Positions 35,048-44,715 are shown, numbered from the stretch's first letter. The stretch is DNA of 64,000 nucleotides from JAENVT01 sp963720775 (GCA_963720775.1 CAVRGR010000007.1:1-64000); one strand, 5' to 3'. Made by a program: numbers and translations. Notes: a model not told the origin generated them from the letters alone.

Positions 35048-35980
35048 TCAGGGTTCGATGCGTGACGGGACGGCGATGTGGTCGAAGTCGTTGGCGGCGA
35101 CGACATCGTCGAACTCCTCGCGAGCCTCGGCGGCGAACGCGTCGACGTCGGCGTAGCGTTCCGAGAAGTGCGTGAGCACGAGTCGCCGGGCACCGGCGCG
35201 CGCCGCGAGCCGACCGGCTTCTCGGGCGGTGAGGTGGCCGTACTTCGTCGCCAGGTGCTGCTCGCTCGACAGAAAGGTGGCCTCACTCACCAGCAGGTCG
35301 ACCCCGTCGGCGAGCTCGAGAGCGCCGTCACACCACGACGTGTCCATCACGAAGGCGAACGATTGACCAGGCCGGGGCTCGCTCACGTCTTCGAGAGCCA
35401 CCGTGCGCCCGTCGACCACCAGGCTGCCGGCGGTCTGCAGGCGCTTGATGTCGGGCCCGGCCACACCGAACGCTGCCAGTCGATCAGGGAGCATGCGTCG
35501 GCCATCAGGTTCCTGCACACGCCACCCGAGGGAGTCGACACGGTGTTGGAGCGGGACGCAGCGCAGGCTGAACCGGTCATCGGCGTGAACGACTGCGGCG
35601 CCGGTCGCGGGGTGGCCATCGACCGGAACGTTCTCTTGGCCTGCCGAGGCGTATCGCAGTCGATCGAAGTACTGCTGACCGCTGGCCGGGTAGTGCACCG
35701 GAACGGGGAGCCGGCCCTGATCCAGCGCCATGCGCATGATCATTCCGGGCAGGCCGAGGCAATGATCGCCGTGGAAGTGGGTGATGCAGATGCGGGTGAC
35801 GGCGGCGGGCGAGACACCGGCGAGCGTGAACTGGCGCTGGGTGCCCTCGCCCGGGTCGAACAGCACTCCCTCGCCATCCCAGCGCAGCAGGTAGCCGTTG
35901 TGGTTGCGGTGCCGCGTCGGCGCGGCGCTGGCCGTTCCCAACACGATGAGCTCGCGCGCCGTCACACCACATCTTCTCAT
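35048..35980 (-). CDS. rnz: Ribonuclease Z (tRNA 3'-processing endonuclease)
   Basis: About 310 residues of metallo-beta-lactamase fold. Zinc site motif ITHFHGDHCLGLPG (HxHxDH), FVMDTSWCDGALELADGVDL, LVSEATFLSSEQ and VLTHFSERY supply the other ligands. It removes 3' trailers from tRNA precursors. The ATG at 35980 and a GTG 15 bases further in are both possible starts; I list the longer. Its upstream region carries two copies of the 45-bp palindrome. Confidence 0.87.
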   Translation of the reverse strand: MRRCGVTARELIVLGTASAAPTRHRNHNGYLLRWDGEGVLFDPGEGTQRQFTLAGVSPAAVTRICITHFHGDHCLGLPGMIMRMALDQGRLPVPVHYPASGQQYFDRLRYASAGQENVPVDGHPATGAAVVHADDRFSLRCVPLQHRVDSLGWRVQEPDGRRMLPDRLAAFGVAGPDIKRLQTAGSLVVDGRTVALEDVSEPRPGQSFAFVMDTSWCDGALELADGVDLLVSEATFLSSEQHLATKYGHLTAREAGRLAARAGARRLVLTHFSERYADVDAFAAEAREEFDDVVAANDFDHIAVPSRIEP

Positions 35981-36003
35981 GCGCCTCACCGACCAAGTCG
36001 TCC

Positions 36004-36048
36004 TGTGGAGTGTCTCGAGCGAGCCTGGGTGCCTGGAAACACTCCACA
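36004..36048. repeat. 45-bp palindromic repeat, copy 1
   Basis: TGTGGAGTGT at the left and ACACTCCACA at the right form a perfect 10-bp inverted repeat around the centre (CCTGGGTGCC). The neighbouring copy at 36056 differs at only two positions. It lies between the divergent rnz and WS/DGAT genes, like bacterial REP elements. Confidence 0.75.
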
Positions 36049-36055
36049 CCCAACC

Positions 36056-36100
36056 TGTGGAGTGTCTCGAGCGCGCCTGGGTGCCGGGAAACACTCCACA
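36056..36100. repeat. 45-bp palindromic repeat, copy 2
   Basis: Same orientation as copy 1, with seven bases between them. The ends TGTGGAGTGT/ACACTCCACA are unchanged. The two differences (positions 19 and 31) make the inner stem GC-richer. A third, more diverged copy is at 62603. Confidence 0.75.
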
Positions 36101-36189
36101 CCGGCTTGATGAGACGTCTGGCCCTGGCGTCGCTCGCTCGGCAGGTGGACGATGGGTGCGATGAACAGATTCGAGCACCGGAGAACGCA

Positions 36190-37800
36190 ATGACAGCCAA
36201 GGTTGAACGTCGACGTCTGGCTGTGCAGGATGCGTTCTGGTTGGAGATGGATCGGCCCACCAATCTGATGGTGGTCGACTCGTTGGTCTGGACGGCCACA
36301 CCGATCGACTGGGAGCGCTTCAACACCGTCGTCCGCGAACGCCTGTGGGAGCGCTACCGCGTCTTTCGCAGCGTCGTCGTGCGCGACGAGGACGGCACCT
36401 GGTACTGGGAGGCTCGGCCGGACCAAGACTTCGAGTCGCACCTGTCCCACGTCGTGCTTCCCCCGCCCGGCGGCGATTACGAGCTGCAGGACCTGATCGC
36501 GTCGCAGCGGACCGTGCCCCTCGATCGCGCCGAGCCGCTCTGGCGAATGTTCTGCGTCGACGGGTTCAAGGGCGGCAGCGCTGTCGTCGTTCGCACCCAC
36601 CACGCCATCGCCGACGGAATCCGAATGGTTCAACTGGCGATGAGCCTGTTCGATGCCACCGCAGAGGGCGGGGCGATCCTCGCCCCTGCCGTGCACCTGC
36701 ACGCGGCCACGGCGCATGAGCCGGGCCGGCCCGTGGGCAAGCAGCTCCGAGCCGGCGCGACGGCGGTGGCGAAAGAGCTGGCCGACGTGACGAACGATGT
36801 GACCGGCCGCGTCGGAGATGCCGTCAACGATCCGCTTGGCGAACCCATCGAGCGGCTGAACGCGCTCGGACACGCCGCGTCGACCGTCGCCAGCACCTCG
36901 CTCGACCTCGCCGCAATGGCTGTCACCAATCCCGTCGGCGCTGCACACAGCGCCGCAACCATCGCTGCTGACGCTGCCGGGTCGACCGCCCGGTGGCTGC
37001 GCGACATGATGCACCCGAGGTTGCCGGGCAGCGGGCCGCTCGTCGACCTGTTCTCGGCCGCGCCCGGCGATGCCGACTTCGCCCGCAAGATCCTGCTGGG
37101 CACGCGCAACGACTCGACCTGCTGGACCGGTACGGTCGGCGCCCGCAAGGCAGTCGCCTGGTCGACTCCCCTGCCTCTGGCCGACGTGAAGGCAGTTGCC
37201 CGCGCCAACCACGCCACCGTGAACGACATCCTGGTCACCTGCGTCGCCGGAACCCTGCACACGTACCTCACCCGGCACGAGAGCTACTGCGCGTCGGTCA
37301 ACTGGATGATCCCGGTAAACCTCAAGGCACTCGACACGACACTGCCCGAAGAGCTGGGCAACAGCTTCGCCATCGTCCAACTCGAGCTGCCGACCAACAT
37401 CGCCGACCCGTTGGCCGTGCTCGACGTGGTGCAGCACAGGATGGGCCGCATCAAGCACGGACACGAAGCGGCTCTCGCCTTCCTCATGCAGGAGGTCATC
37501 TCCGGGTTCAGCAAGGCGATCTACCAGGCGTCGGTCAACCTCCTCGCCAACCGGGCGATCGGTGTGCTCACCAACGTGCCGGGCCCGCCGGCTCCCGTCT
37601 ACCTCGCCGGCGAGAAGGTCGAGGGCATCGTCGGCTGGGCGCCGCTGTCGGGCAACCAACCGATGTCGTTCACCATCTACACCTACGACAGCAAGGTGTT
37701 CGTGGGGATCGCTTGCGATGCGGGCCTCGTCCCCGACCACGAGCAGATCGTCGACGGTTTCGCCGACGCCTTCCAACGACTATCGGTTGCAGCCCGCTGA
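36190..37800 (+). CDS. Wax ester synthase/diacylglycerol acyltransferase (WS/DGAT)
   Basis: 536 residues. The acyltransferase active site HHAIADG (HHxxxDG) lies at about residue 137. VPLDRAEPLWRMFCVDGFKG before it, and WMIPVNLK, LGNSFAIVQLELP and TNVPGPPAPVYLAG in the second half, match the family. The enzyme makes triacylglycerol or wax ester storage lipids from acyl-CoA at the membrane. The ATG at 36190 has GGAG before it. An Ala-rich segment between the halves (about 175-270) is longer than usual. The 3' end overlaps the convergent flavoprotein gene by 21 bases. Confidence 0.88.
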   Translation: MTAKVERRRLAVQDAFWLEMDRPTNLMVVDSLVWTATPIDWERFNTVVRERLWERYRVFRSVVVRDEDGTWYWEARPDQDFESHLSHVVLPPPGGDYELQDLIASQRTVPLDRAEPLWRMFCVDGFKGGSAVVVRTHHAIADGIRMVQLAMSLFDATAEGGAILAPAVHLHAATAHEPGRPVGKQLRAGATAVAKELADVTNDVTGRVGDAVNDPLGEPIERLNALGHAASTVASTSLDLAAMAVTNPVGAAHSAATIAADAAGSTARWLRDMMHPRLPGSGPLVDLFSAAPGDADFARKILLGTRNDSTCWTGTVGARKAVAWSTPLPLADVKAVARANHATVNDILVTCVAGTLHTYLTRHESYCASVNWMIPVNLKALDTTLPEELGNSFAIVQLELPTNIADPLAVLDVVQHRMGRIKHGHEAALAFLMQEVISGFSKAIYQASVNLLANRAIGVLTNVPGPPAPVYLAGEKVEGIVGWAPLSGNQPMSFTIYTYDSKVFVGIACDAGLVPDHEQIVDGFADAFQRLSVAAR

Positions 37801-39042
37801 CGGTTGGCGAGCCAGCCAGGCCACCGCGCCCTGGGCTGCGGCAACGGCCGTGCTGAACGACGCCTGCAGCAGGTAGCCGCCGGTCGGCGCCTCCCAGTCG
37901 ATCATCTCCCCGGCGACGAACGTTCCCGGGAGGCGACGGAGCATGAACGCCTCGTCCAACTCGGCGAACGCGATCCCACCAGCGGTCGAGATGGCCCGCT
38001 CGATCGGCATGATCGCCTCGACCACCAGCGGCACCGCCTTCGCCAGTTCGGCCAGCTCCGTCGAGTCCACCGGCACCCGGTTTCGTGCGACCTCACGGAG
38101 CAGTGACACCGCAACCGGCGACAGCCCGATCGTGCGACGAAGCGATGTGGCGAGGGAATCCTTCGGTCGGCGACGCTCGAGTCGATCACGAAGGCCGTCG
38201 ACGGTGATGTCGGGTTGGAGGTCGACGGTGACGGTGCAACTGCCGACGCGATCGATGGTGTCTCGGATCACTGCCGTGTGGGCGTAGATCGGGCTGCCTT
38301 CGAGTCCACTGGTGGTGACCATCGCATCGCCGCGAACCGAGAGCCCGGCCACGCCGACCGCGATGTTCTTCAGTGGCACGCCGGCGAATCGCTCGGCGAA
38401 GAGCGAGGTCCAGCCGACCCGGATGCCGCAGTTGGCCGCACGGAGCTCGCTCACCTCCACACCGGCGCGCCGGAGCTCGGCGACCCAGCCACCATCCGAG
38501 CCGACCCGCGGCCAACTTGCCCCGCCGAGCGCCAGCACGGTGACGTCGCCGGCCACCTCGACGGTGCTGCCGTCCGCACGACCGAACAGCGATCTCCGTG
38601 CGTCGACCGCGCCATCACGCGTCGTCGCCCATCCGAGCCACCGGTGGCGGACCTCGATCGTCACGCCCGAAGATGCCAAGCGGGCCAACCAGGCGCGCAG
38701 CAGTGGCGTGGCCCGCAGCGACGCCGGGAACACCCGGCCGGTCGATCCGACGAACGTCGGCTCACCGAGTGACGCACACCACGACCGCAGCTCCTGCGGG
38801 CCGAAGGCGCGCACCGCGGCCGCGAGGTGATCTGCGCCCTGGCCGTAACGCTCGAGCAGAGCGTCGATCGGCTCGTTGTGGGTGATGTTCAACCCGCTGC
38901 GCCCGGCCAGCACCAACTTCCTGCCGACCGACGGCATGTGCTCGCACACTGTCACCGCCAACCCGCCGGCGGCGAGCACCTCAGCTGCCATGAGCCCGGC
39001 AGGACCACCGCCGACCACTGTCGCGGTGCTGGTCATGGCCAC
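37780..39042 (-). CDS. HI0933/BaiN-type FAD-dependent oxidoreductase
   Basis: 420 residues. The N-terminal FAD-binding motif VVGGGPAGLMAAEVLA is followed by VGRKLVLAGRSGLNITHNEP, TGRVFPASLRATPLLRAWL, VLALGGASWPRVGSDGGW, and the C-terminal STAGGIAFAELDEAFMLRR with EAPTGGYLLQASFSTAVAA. The group is widespread but poorly characterised; BaiN acts as a reductase on bile acids. No partner gene is evident. It ends inside the convergent WS/DGAT gene's last codons. Confidence 0.83.
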   Translation of the reverse strand: MAMTSTATVVGGGPAGLMAAEVLAAGGLAVTVCEHMPSVGRKLVLAGRSGLNITHNEPIDALLERYGQGADHLAAAVRAFGPQELRSWCASLGEPTFVGSTGRVFPASLRATPLLRAWLARLASSGVTIEVRHRWLGWATTRDGAVDARRSLFGRADGSTVEVAGDVTVLALGGASWPRVGSDGGWVAELRRAGVEVSELRAANCGIRVGWTSLFAERFAGVPLKNIAVGVAGLSVRGDAMVTTSGLEGSPIYAHTAVIRDTIDRVGSCTVTVDLQPDITVDGLRDRLERRRPKDSLATSLRRTIGLSPVAVSLLREVARNRVPVDSTELAELAKAVPLVVEAIMPIERAISTAGGIAFAELDEAFMLRRLPGTFVAGEMIDWEAPTGGYLLQASFSTAVAAAQGAVAWLARQPSAGCNR

Positions 39043-39166
39043 GGCCGCAGGCTACGACGCGATCGCCGAAGTGTTGTCGCTGAGCACCACGATGGTCCCG
39101 TACGACTACACTTCGCCGATTCGCGGTGTCGCTGCCGGTCGACCCGACAGCGACCACCGAGTCACC

Positions 39167-40285
39167 TCATCGCTGGACTTCGCACTCCTTGGGGTCGATC
39201 ACGCCGAGGTTCTTGACCACCTCGAACGTGCCGCCCTTCGACTGGGCGATGTACATGTTCATGCGCACGTGGTGCTGCCCGGGCACCATCGAGGCAGGCC
39301 CTCCCGGTCCCTGAGCGATGCCGGCATGGTCGAGCGCCTCGACGACGTCGTCCTGCTTCAGCGAGCCGGCTTCGTTGACGGCCGACTCCCACAGCTTCAG
39401 GCCGCGGTACATCCCCGAGCACGCGCTGCCGGCAGTGAACTGGGCACTGCCTGGAAAGCGCTCGTCGTACTTCGCCAGCAGCGACCTGCTGAACGGATCG
39501 TTGACCGACCGGTAGAAGTCGAGGCAGCCGTACAAGCCCTCTACCTGCTCGGCCGGCACCAAGTTGAGGAAGTTCTCGTCGAAGTACGTGCACACGATCT
39601 GCCCGCCGCGCTTCGTGAACCCGGCCTTGAACAGGAGGTCGAGGAACGGCGTGAGCCCGGGAGGAACGATGGTGTTGAACACCACATCGGCGCCACTCTC
39701 CATGATGTCGGCGACGACGCCTTCGTAGTCCATGTGGTCCATCGGGAAGTACTCCTCGCCGACCACCGAACCGCCCTCGGCACCGACGACCTCGCGAACC
39801 TTCTTGTTCATGGTGTGCGGCCAGATGTAGTCGGCCGACGGCATGTAGAAGGTCTTGGCCCCGGTGTGTCGCATCAGCCACGGGAAGAGCGGCTCGACCT
39901 GCTGCGCAGGCACGGGACCGGTGCAGAAGATCAGCGGGTCGCACTCCTGGCCCTCGTACTGCTCCGGGTAGATGTACAGCGTGTTGCCCCGGTCCACTGC
40001 CGGGCCCTTGATGGCCTGACGGGTGGAGCTGTAGATGCCGCCGAGGACCACGTCGACGTGCTCCTGCTCGACGAGCTTGGTGGCCGCGGCCGCGGCCGCC
40101 GCGTCTTCCGTCGCGCTGTCCTCGATGAGCAACTCGATCGGGTGGCCGAGAAGCCCGCCTTCGGCGTTGATGTCGTCGACCACCATCTTGGCGACATTGG
40201 TGTTGGCGATGCCCATGAAGGAGAGCGGCCCTGTTTGATCGGTGATGATTCCGACTCGAGCTGGTCGGCCAGTTGATGCAGTCAT
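39167..40285 (-). CDS. AmiC/UrtA-like ligand-binding protein without signal peptide
   Basis: 372 residues from the ATG at 40285, with AAGGA upstream. It is a type I periplasmic-binding fold (VGIITDQTGPLSFMG, INAEGGLLGHPIELLIED, LYIYPEQYEGQECDP, MPSADYIWPHTMNKKV, FNTIVPPG). The YPxQYEGxE motif is shared by UrtA urea-binding proteins and the amide sensor AmiC. The mature fold starts at residue 10 with no signal peptide or lipobox, so it should stay in the cytoplasm as AmiC does. The gene follows a cyclase-LuxR regulator on the same strand after 124 bases. A regulatory, ligand-sensing role is inferred. No Urt permease genes are here. Confidence 0.75.
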   Translation of the reverse strand: MTASTGRPARVGIITDQTGPLSFMGIANTNVAKMVVDDINAEGGLLGHPIELLIEDSATEDAAAAAAATKLVEQEHVDVVLGGIYSSTRQAIKGPAVDRGNTLYIYPEQYEGQECDPLIFCTGPVPAQQVEPLFPWLMRHTGAKTFYMPSADYIWPHTMNKKVREVVGAEGGSVVGEEYFPMDHMDYEGVVADIMESGADVVFNTIVPPGLTPFLDLLFKAGFTKRGGQIVCTYFDENFLNLVPAEQVEGLYGCLDFYRSVNDPFSRSLLAKYDERFPGSAQFTAGSACSGMYRGLKLWESAVNEAGSLKQDDVVEALDHAGIAQGPGGPASMVPGQHHVRMNMYIAQSKGGTFEVVKNLGVIDPKECEVQR

Positions 40286-40409
40286 TGTCTTGGTCCTTTG
40301 GATCGAGCCAGCCCGGTTGGTTGGCGCAGGTTCGATCCTCTGCCGATTCGGGTCGTGGCGCATGAGGAGACCTCCTCATTTCCATCGAGAAACCGCGAAG
40401 GCGCTGGGA

Positions 40410-43325
40410 CTACCCTGCGACGGTGCTGCGGACGAGCTCGTGTTCGATGGCCCAGCGGGTGGCCGCGGCGCGGTTGGAGACGGCGAGCTTCGTGTAGATG
40501 TGCTGGATGTGGTTGTCCGCTGTCTTCGACGAGATGAACAACTGCGCGGCGATCTCGCGCGTCGCTCGCCCCTCGGCGATCAGTCGCAGCACGTCGACTT
40601 CTCGACGAGTCAGGCCGGCAGGGCTCGCCTGGTGCGGTTGGCGGATGAGCGCCCGGCGTGCGAGCTCGATCTGCTCCCGGGCATAGCTCGCGGCATCGTT
40701 GAGATCGAGCAACGCCCCGGCCGCCGACAGTTGCTTCGACTTCGCGTCGCCGAGTTGCGAGGTGAGGCGCTCACCGAGGTCGGCGAGCTCGGGCACGTGG
40801 TGGAAGCTTGCCGGCTCGCGGGAGATGGCCCCCAGGAGCGTCGCCGCAGCATCGAGGCGGCCGACGCGTTCGAACAGCGCGGGCACGCTGGCCAGCGTGA
40901 TGATGAGCTGGGCCACGTTGCCCGCTTGATGGAACGACTCGATCGCCGGGCCGATCAGCGCGAGCGCAGCCTCGGGCTCGCCTTCGGAGGTGTGCAGCCG
41001 CGCTGCGTCGCGCCCGATGAAGCCCTCGAAGAACTTGACGCGGTGCTCGCGGACGAACTCGACGCCCTCGTCCCAGGCCAGCAGGGCGCGCTTCTTGTCC
41101 ACCTTGGAGAACGCCAACCCGACGATCCATAGCGTGTAGGAGATCCAGTAGGGGTTGCCGAGTGCACGGGCCGCGGAGACCGCCGCGTCGGTCAGTTCGA
41201 GCGCCTCGTCGACGCGACCGGCCGACTGGAGACCGTCGACGTACGCAGCGATGCCGTAACCCTGCGACGGCCCGGGGAGCGCGGCCACCTTGCCGGTGAG
41301 CTCGACGTAACGATCGAGGTGGCCGCAGTAGACCTCGCCGAGTGCCTCGATGAAGGTGGCGTAACCGGGCTCGCAGGCCTCGTAGCGGGATTGAGTCTCT
41401 AGCTCGGTGGCTCGGTGGGCGTTGGCGGCAGCGGCCTCGGCACGGCCGACGAAGCACGCGTAGCCCGCACCGGTGCAGAGGCGTGGGAGGCGACGAACGT
41501 CGGCCGCTGTCGCTGCCGGCAGCAGCTCTTCGGCCCAACCCACCGTCTCGAACAGTTGCACCGAGAAGCCCATCAACGCGGCATGCGCGGCGACGTCGGT
41601 GGCCACCTCCAAGTCGCCGCGTTGCATGCTCCAGCGAAACGCCGAACGAAGGTTGTCGAGCTCGGTCTCCACCCAGTCGACGGCGTCGCGCCAACCGGGC
41701 CCGTTCGAGTGCTCGTAACGAACTGTTGCTTCGTGGGCGAAGCGCGCCGCATGCCGGTCGCGCAATTGCTCGAGCCCACCGGTGGCTTGTAGTTGCGCCT
41801 CGGCAAACTGCCTGATGGTCTCGAACATGCCGTATCTCGTGTGGGTGGCGGCGTGGTTGACGACCACCAGCGATTTGCGCACCAACGAGTCGAGCCGCTC
41901 GAGCAGGTCGACGTCATCGGCGCCGTCGACGACCGAGGCGATGCCGGCCAGGTCGAACCCGCCGGAGAAGACCGACGCGTTGCGCAGAAGTTCCCGCTCC
42001 GGGTCGTTCAGCAGGTCGTACGACCAGCCAACGGCGAGTTGCAGGGTCTGCTGGCGCTCCGGCCGGCGGTCTGATCCCTTCAGCAGTCGGAAGCGATCGC
42101 CGAGCCGATCCCTCACCTCGACCGCACTCATGGTGGCCATGCGCGCCGCCGCAAGCTCGATGCCGAGGGGAAGCCCGTCGAGAGTTGCGCAGATCTCTGT
42201 CACCGCGGCCGCGGTCTGCGAGTCGTACAGCCCGAAGCCGGGGCGGGCCGAACTGGCGCGCTCGACGAACAACGTGACGGCATCGGATGAGATGCCACCG
42301 TCGAGCGCCAACGGCGAGACCGACAGCAGCGTCTCGCCGGCAACCCACAGATACTCGCGAGAGGTGGCCAGCACCTTGGCGTTGCCGGCCCGGCCGAGGA
42401 TGTGTCCGATGGCTGCGCCGGCGGCCTCCAGCACGTGCTCGCAGTTGTCGACCACCAGCAGGAGCCGCCGCCCGGAGAGGGCTTCGGCGACGGTGTCGAT
42501 CAGTTCGACGTCTCCCTGGGGGGTGATGCCCAATGCAGTTGCAAGTGCAGCAGGTACCGACGACGGGTCGCCGACCGGTGCGAGCTCCACCAGCCAGACA
42601 CCGTCGGGGAACTCGTCGGCCATCTCGGCACCGACCTCGAGAGCGAGTCGTGTCTTGCCGACACCGCCCACTCCGCTCAAGGTGACGAGCCGATTGGCGC
42701 GCACCAGTTCGGCAACATCGGCCAGCAGCTGATCACGACCGACGAAGGAGCTCAGTTGCTGCGGCAGGTTGCCGGCGAACGACCCCAGGCTGCGAAGCGG
42801 TGGGAACTCCGACGGCAGCGCATCGGCGACGACCTGATGCACGGTCATCCGCCGACCGAGACCGCGGAGACGATGCTCGCCGAGCGGCCGCAGCGCCATC
42901 CGGTTGCCCAACAACACCTTGGTGGTATCAGACACGACGATCTGCCCGCCGTGGGCAGTCGACATCAAGCGCGCGGCGCGGTTCACCTCCGGGCCGAAGT
43001 AGTCGCGATTCCGCTCGGTCGCCTCGCCGGTGTGCAGCCCGATCCGCACTCGGAAGGGGACGGCGGACGCCTCGGCGAGCAACTTCTGCTGGACCTCCAC
43101 GGCTGCCTCAGCAGCATCGGGCGCCGTCGAGAACGCAGCGCAGAAACCGTCGCCGCCGGTGGCGAACACGTAGCCGCCGTGCTGTTCGATCGTTCCCCTC
43201 ACGATGCCGTCGTGGATCTCCAGCGCCACCGCCATCTCCGCGGGCATCTCTTCCCACAGCCGCGTCGAATCCTCGATGTCGCTGAACAGGAACGTCACCG
43301 TCCCAGCTGGGAGATCCGCCGGCAC
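40410..43325 (-). CDS. Adenylate cyclase-AAA ATPase-LuxR regulator
   Basis: 971 residues. Residues about 8-160 are a class III cyclase domain (TVTFLFSDIEDSTRLWEEM, ATGGDGFCAAF, VRIGLHTGEA, GPEVNRAARLM). Both metal-binding Asp positions (FSDIEDS and GGDGF) appear present. Next comes a signal-transducing ATPase with GVGGVGKTRLALEVG and LLLVVDNCEHV. Helical repeats follow, and a C-terminal LuxR helix-turn-helix (SPAGLTRREVDVLRLIAEG, then IAAQLFISSKTADNHIQHIY). This MalT-like layout is common in actinobacteria. The ligand is unknown. It may control, or be controlled by, the AmiC-like protein downstream. Confidence 0.87.
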   Translation of the reverse strand: MPADLPAGTVTFLFSDIEDSTRLWEEMPAEMAVALEIHDGIVRGTIEQHGGYVFATGGDGFCAAFSTAPDAAEAAVEVQQKLLAEASAVPFRVRIGLHTGEATERNRDYFGPEVNRAARLMSTAHGGQIVVSDTTKVLLGNRMALRPLGEHRLRGLGRRMTVHQVVADALPSEFPPLRSLGSFAGNLPQQLSSFVGRDQLLADVAELVRANRLVTLSGVGGVGKTRLALEVGAEMADEFPDGVWLVELAPVGDPSSVPAALATALGITPQGDVELIDTVAEALSGRRLLLVVDNCEHVLEAAGAAIGHILGRAGNAKVLATSREYLWVAGETLLSVSPLALDGGISSDAVTLFVERASSARPGFGLYDSQTAAAVTEICATLDGLPLGIELAAARMATMSAVEVRDRLGDRFRLLKGSDRRPERQQTLQLAVGWSYDLLNDPERELLRNASVFSGGFDLAGIASVVDGADDVDLLERLDSLVRKSLVVVNHAATHTRYGMFETIRQFAEAQLQATGGLEQLRDRHAARFAHEATVRYEHSNGPGWRDAVDWVETELDNLRSAFRWSMQRGDLEVATDVAAHAALMGFSVQLFETVGWAEELLPAATAADVRRLPRLCTGAGYACFVGRAEAAAANAHRATELETQSRYEACEPGYATFIEALGEVYCGHLDRYVELTGKVAALPGPSQGYGIAAYVDGLQSAGRVDEALELTDAAVSAARALGNPYWISYTLWIVGLAFSKVDKKRALLAWDEGVEFVREHRVKFFEGFIGRDAARLHTSEGEPEAALALIGPAIESFHQAGNVAQLIITLASVPALFERVGRLDAAATLLGAISREPASFHHVPELADLGERLTSQLGDAKSKQLSAAGALLDLNDAASYAREQIELARRALIRQPHQASPAGLTRREVDVLRLIAEGRATREIAAQLFISSKTADNHIQHIYTKLAVSNRAAATRWAIEHELVRSTVAG

Positions 43326-43422
43326 GAAGGCAACGATAGTTCGGGCTCCGCCGGAGGATGCTCGCGAAACCGCCCTACGTCGAGCCGAGTAGCGTGCGGT
43401 TCAACGATCAGAGGGGGACACG

Positions 43423-43995
43423 ATGGATGAGTTGGCGACGCTCGAGTATGCCGTGGGAGAGCTGCGACGCACGGTGGCGTCGCTCGACGACTCCCACATG
43501 GACACCGTGACGAACTGCGATCCGTGGACCGTTCGACGGTTGGCCAGCCACGCGCTGAACAATCAACTGCTGTGGGCCGGCCTCGTCACCGGTCAGCACC
43601 TCGTGACGGTGGAAGACACCATGGGTGCGGTGCCGATCGAGGGTGACCTCGCACCCGTCGCCGACGACGTCGCCGCGAAGGCGCTGGCGATGTGGCACAC
43701 ACCTGGAGTGCTGGAGGCGATTCACGCGACGCCGTTCGGCGAGTTGCCCGGTTCGGTGGTGGTCACGTTCGCGACCATCGACGCCGTGGCTCACGCCTGG
43801 GATCTCTCGGCGAGTTTGGGCCGTGCGATCGAGTTCGAGCAGGGCGCGCTGCCGTCGATCTCGGCGATCGTGAACGCGGTGTGCACCGACGACGTACGAG
43901 CCATGGGCGTCATCAAAGCCGCCACCGAACCGCCGACCGACGCCACCGAAACCGAACGGCTCATGGCCTTCGCAGGCCGGAGCATCAACCGCTAG
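43423..43995 (+). CDS. TIGR03086/DinB-type metal-binding protein
   Basis: 190 residues, preceded by GAGGGGGACACG. The four-helix DinB/mycothiol-maleylpyruvate isomerase fold is recognisable from CDPWTVRRLASHALNNQLLW and TIDAVAHAWDLSASLGR. These supply the His residues of a metal triad in the usual HALNN and HAWDL positions. Such proteins are often thiol-dependent transferases using mycothiol. The specific reaction is unknown. Its stop overlaps the stop of the convergent thioesterase gene (CTAG). Confidence 0.78.
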   Translation: MDELATLEYAVGELRRTVASLDDSHMDTVTNCDPWTVRRLASHALNNQLLWAGLVTGQHLVTVEDTMGAVPIEGDLAPVADDVAAKALAMWHTPGVLEAIHATPFGELPGSVVVTFATIDAVAHAWDLSASLGRAIEFEQGALPSISAIVNAVCTDDVRAMGVIKAATEPPTDATETERLMAFAGRSINR

Positions 43996-44675
43996 CGACC
44001 TGCCATGAACTGCTCACGGTCGATGGCGATGAACGTGGCTTTCGACCGAGCCACCACCTCGCCGTGGGCGGTCAGTTCGCCGGTCATGTACAGCTTGCGG
44101 CCGTCGCGTTCGGCGAGACGCACACGGCACTCCAGCGGGACGCCGATCGGGACACCGGCCTCGTAGCGAATCGAGAGCTCGCCGGTGAAGGCGGGCTCGG
44201 CGATGATCGTGAGCATGAAGCCGAAGACATCGTCGAAGAGCGCAGCGACGATGCCACCGTGGCTGCGACCCGGAGCTCCTTCGTGTGCGGCGCGCATCGT
44301 GAACGAGGCGACCACCTCGTTTCCGTCGCGCCGCAGGTGCAGATCGAGGCCCCACGGGCTCGCCCGACCCGAGATCGGACGTTCGTCGTACGAGGTGAGC
44401 GTCGCGCCGTCCGCGGGTGGCTCGCCCCACTCGCCGCGAGGGGGGCCGTCGGCGCGCGAACGCACCGGCAAGTTCGACAGCTCCGCCGTCAGTGCATCCA
44501 GCGTGCTCGACACTCGATGGATCAGTTGGACGGGAGCGTGGTGGCCGACGATCGCATGCCCGAGGTCACGGAGGGCCTTTCCGGCCGACGCACGCGCCTC
44601 AGCGATCCGATCCGGGTGATCCGGCTGGGCAACATGAATCAGCGGATCGAGGTACGCGTGGTCGTGCTCGCTCAT
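43992..44675 (-). CDS. PaaI/hotdog-fold thioesterase family protein
   Basis: 227 residues. The C-terminal half is a hotdog domain with GAPGRSHGGIVAALFDDVFGF, the HGG motif and helix of PaaI-type thioesterases, then ELSIRYEAGVPIGVPLECRV. The N-terminal 90 residues (helical, with a Pro/Gly linker) are an extension also seen in mycobacterial relatives. It would hydrolyse acyl-CoA thioesters in the cytoplasm. The start ATG is at 44675; a 98-bp repeat lies in the gap upstream. Confidence 0.8.
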   Translation of the reverse strand: MSEHDHAYLDPLIHVAQPDHPDRIAEARASAGKALRDLGHAIVGHHAPVQLIHRVSSTLDALTAELSNLPVRSRADGPPRGEWGEPPADGATLTSYDERPISGRASPWGLDLHLRRDGNEVVASFTMRAAHEGAPGRSHGGIVAALFDDVFGFMLTIIAEPAFTGELSIRYEAGVPIGVPLECRVRLAERDGRKLYMTGELTAHGEVVARSKATFIAIDREQFMAGR

Positions 44676-44715
44676 CGAGCCAAACTACGTCTCGTCCTCT
44701 CCGAGCCTCGTGTCT

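Noticed and set aside
35981..36301. Extended RNase Z frame with SRHPG-like repeats
   Set aside because: The extra residues are a translation of the 45-bp palindromes and of the divergent WS/DGAT gene start, not protein.
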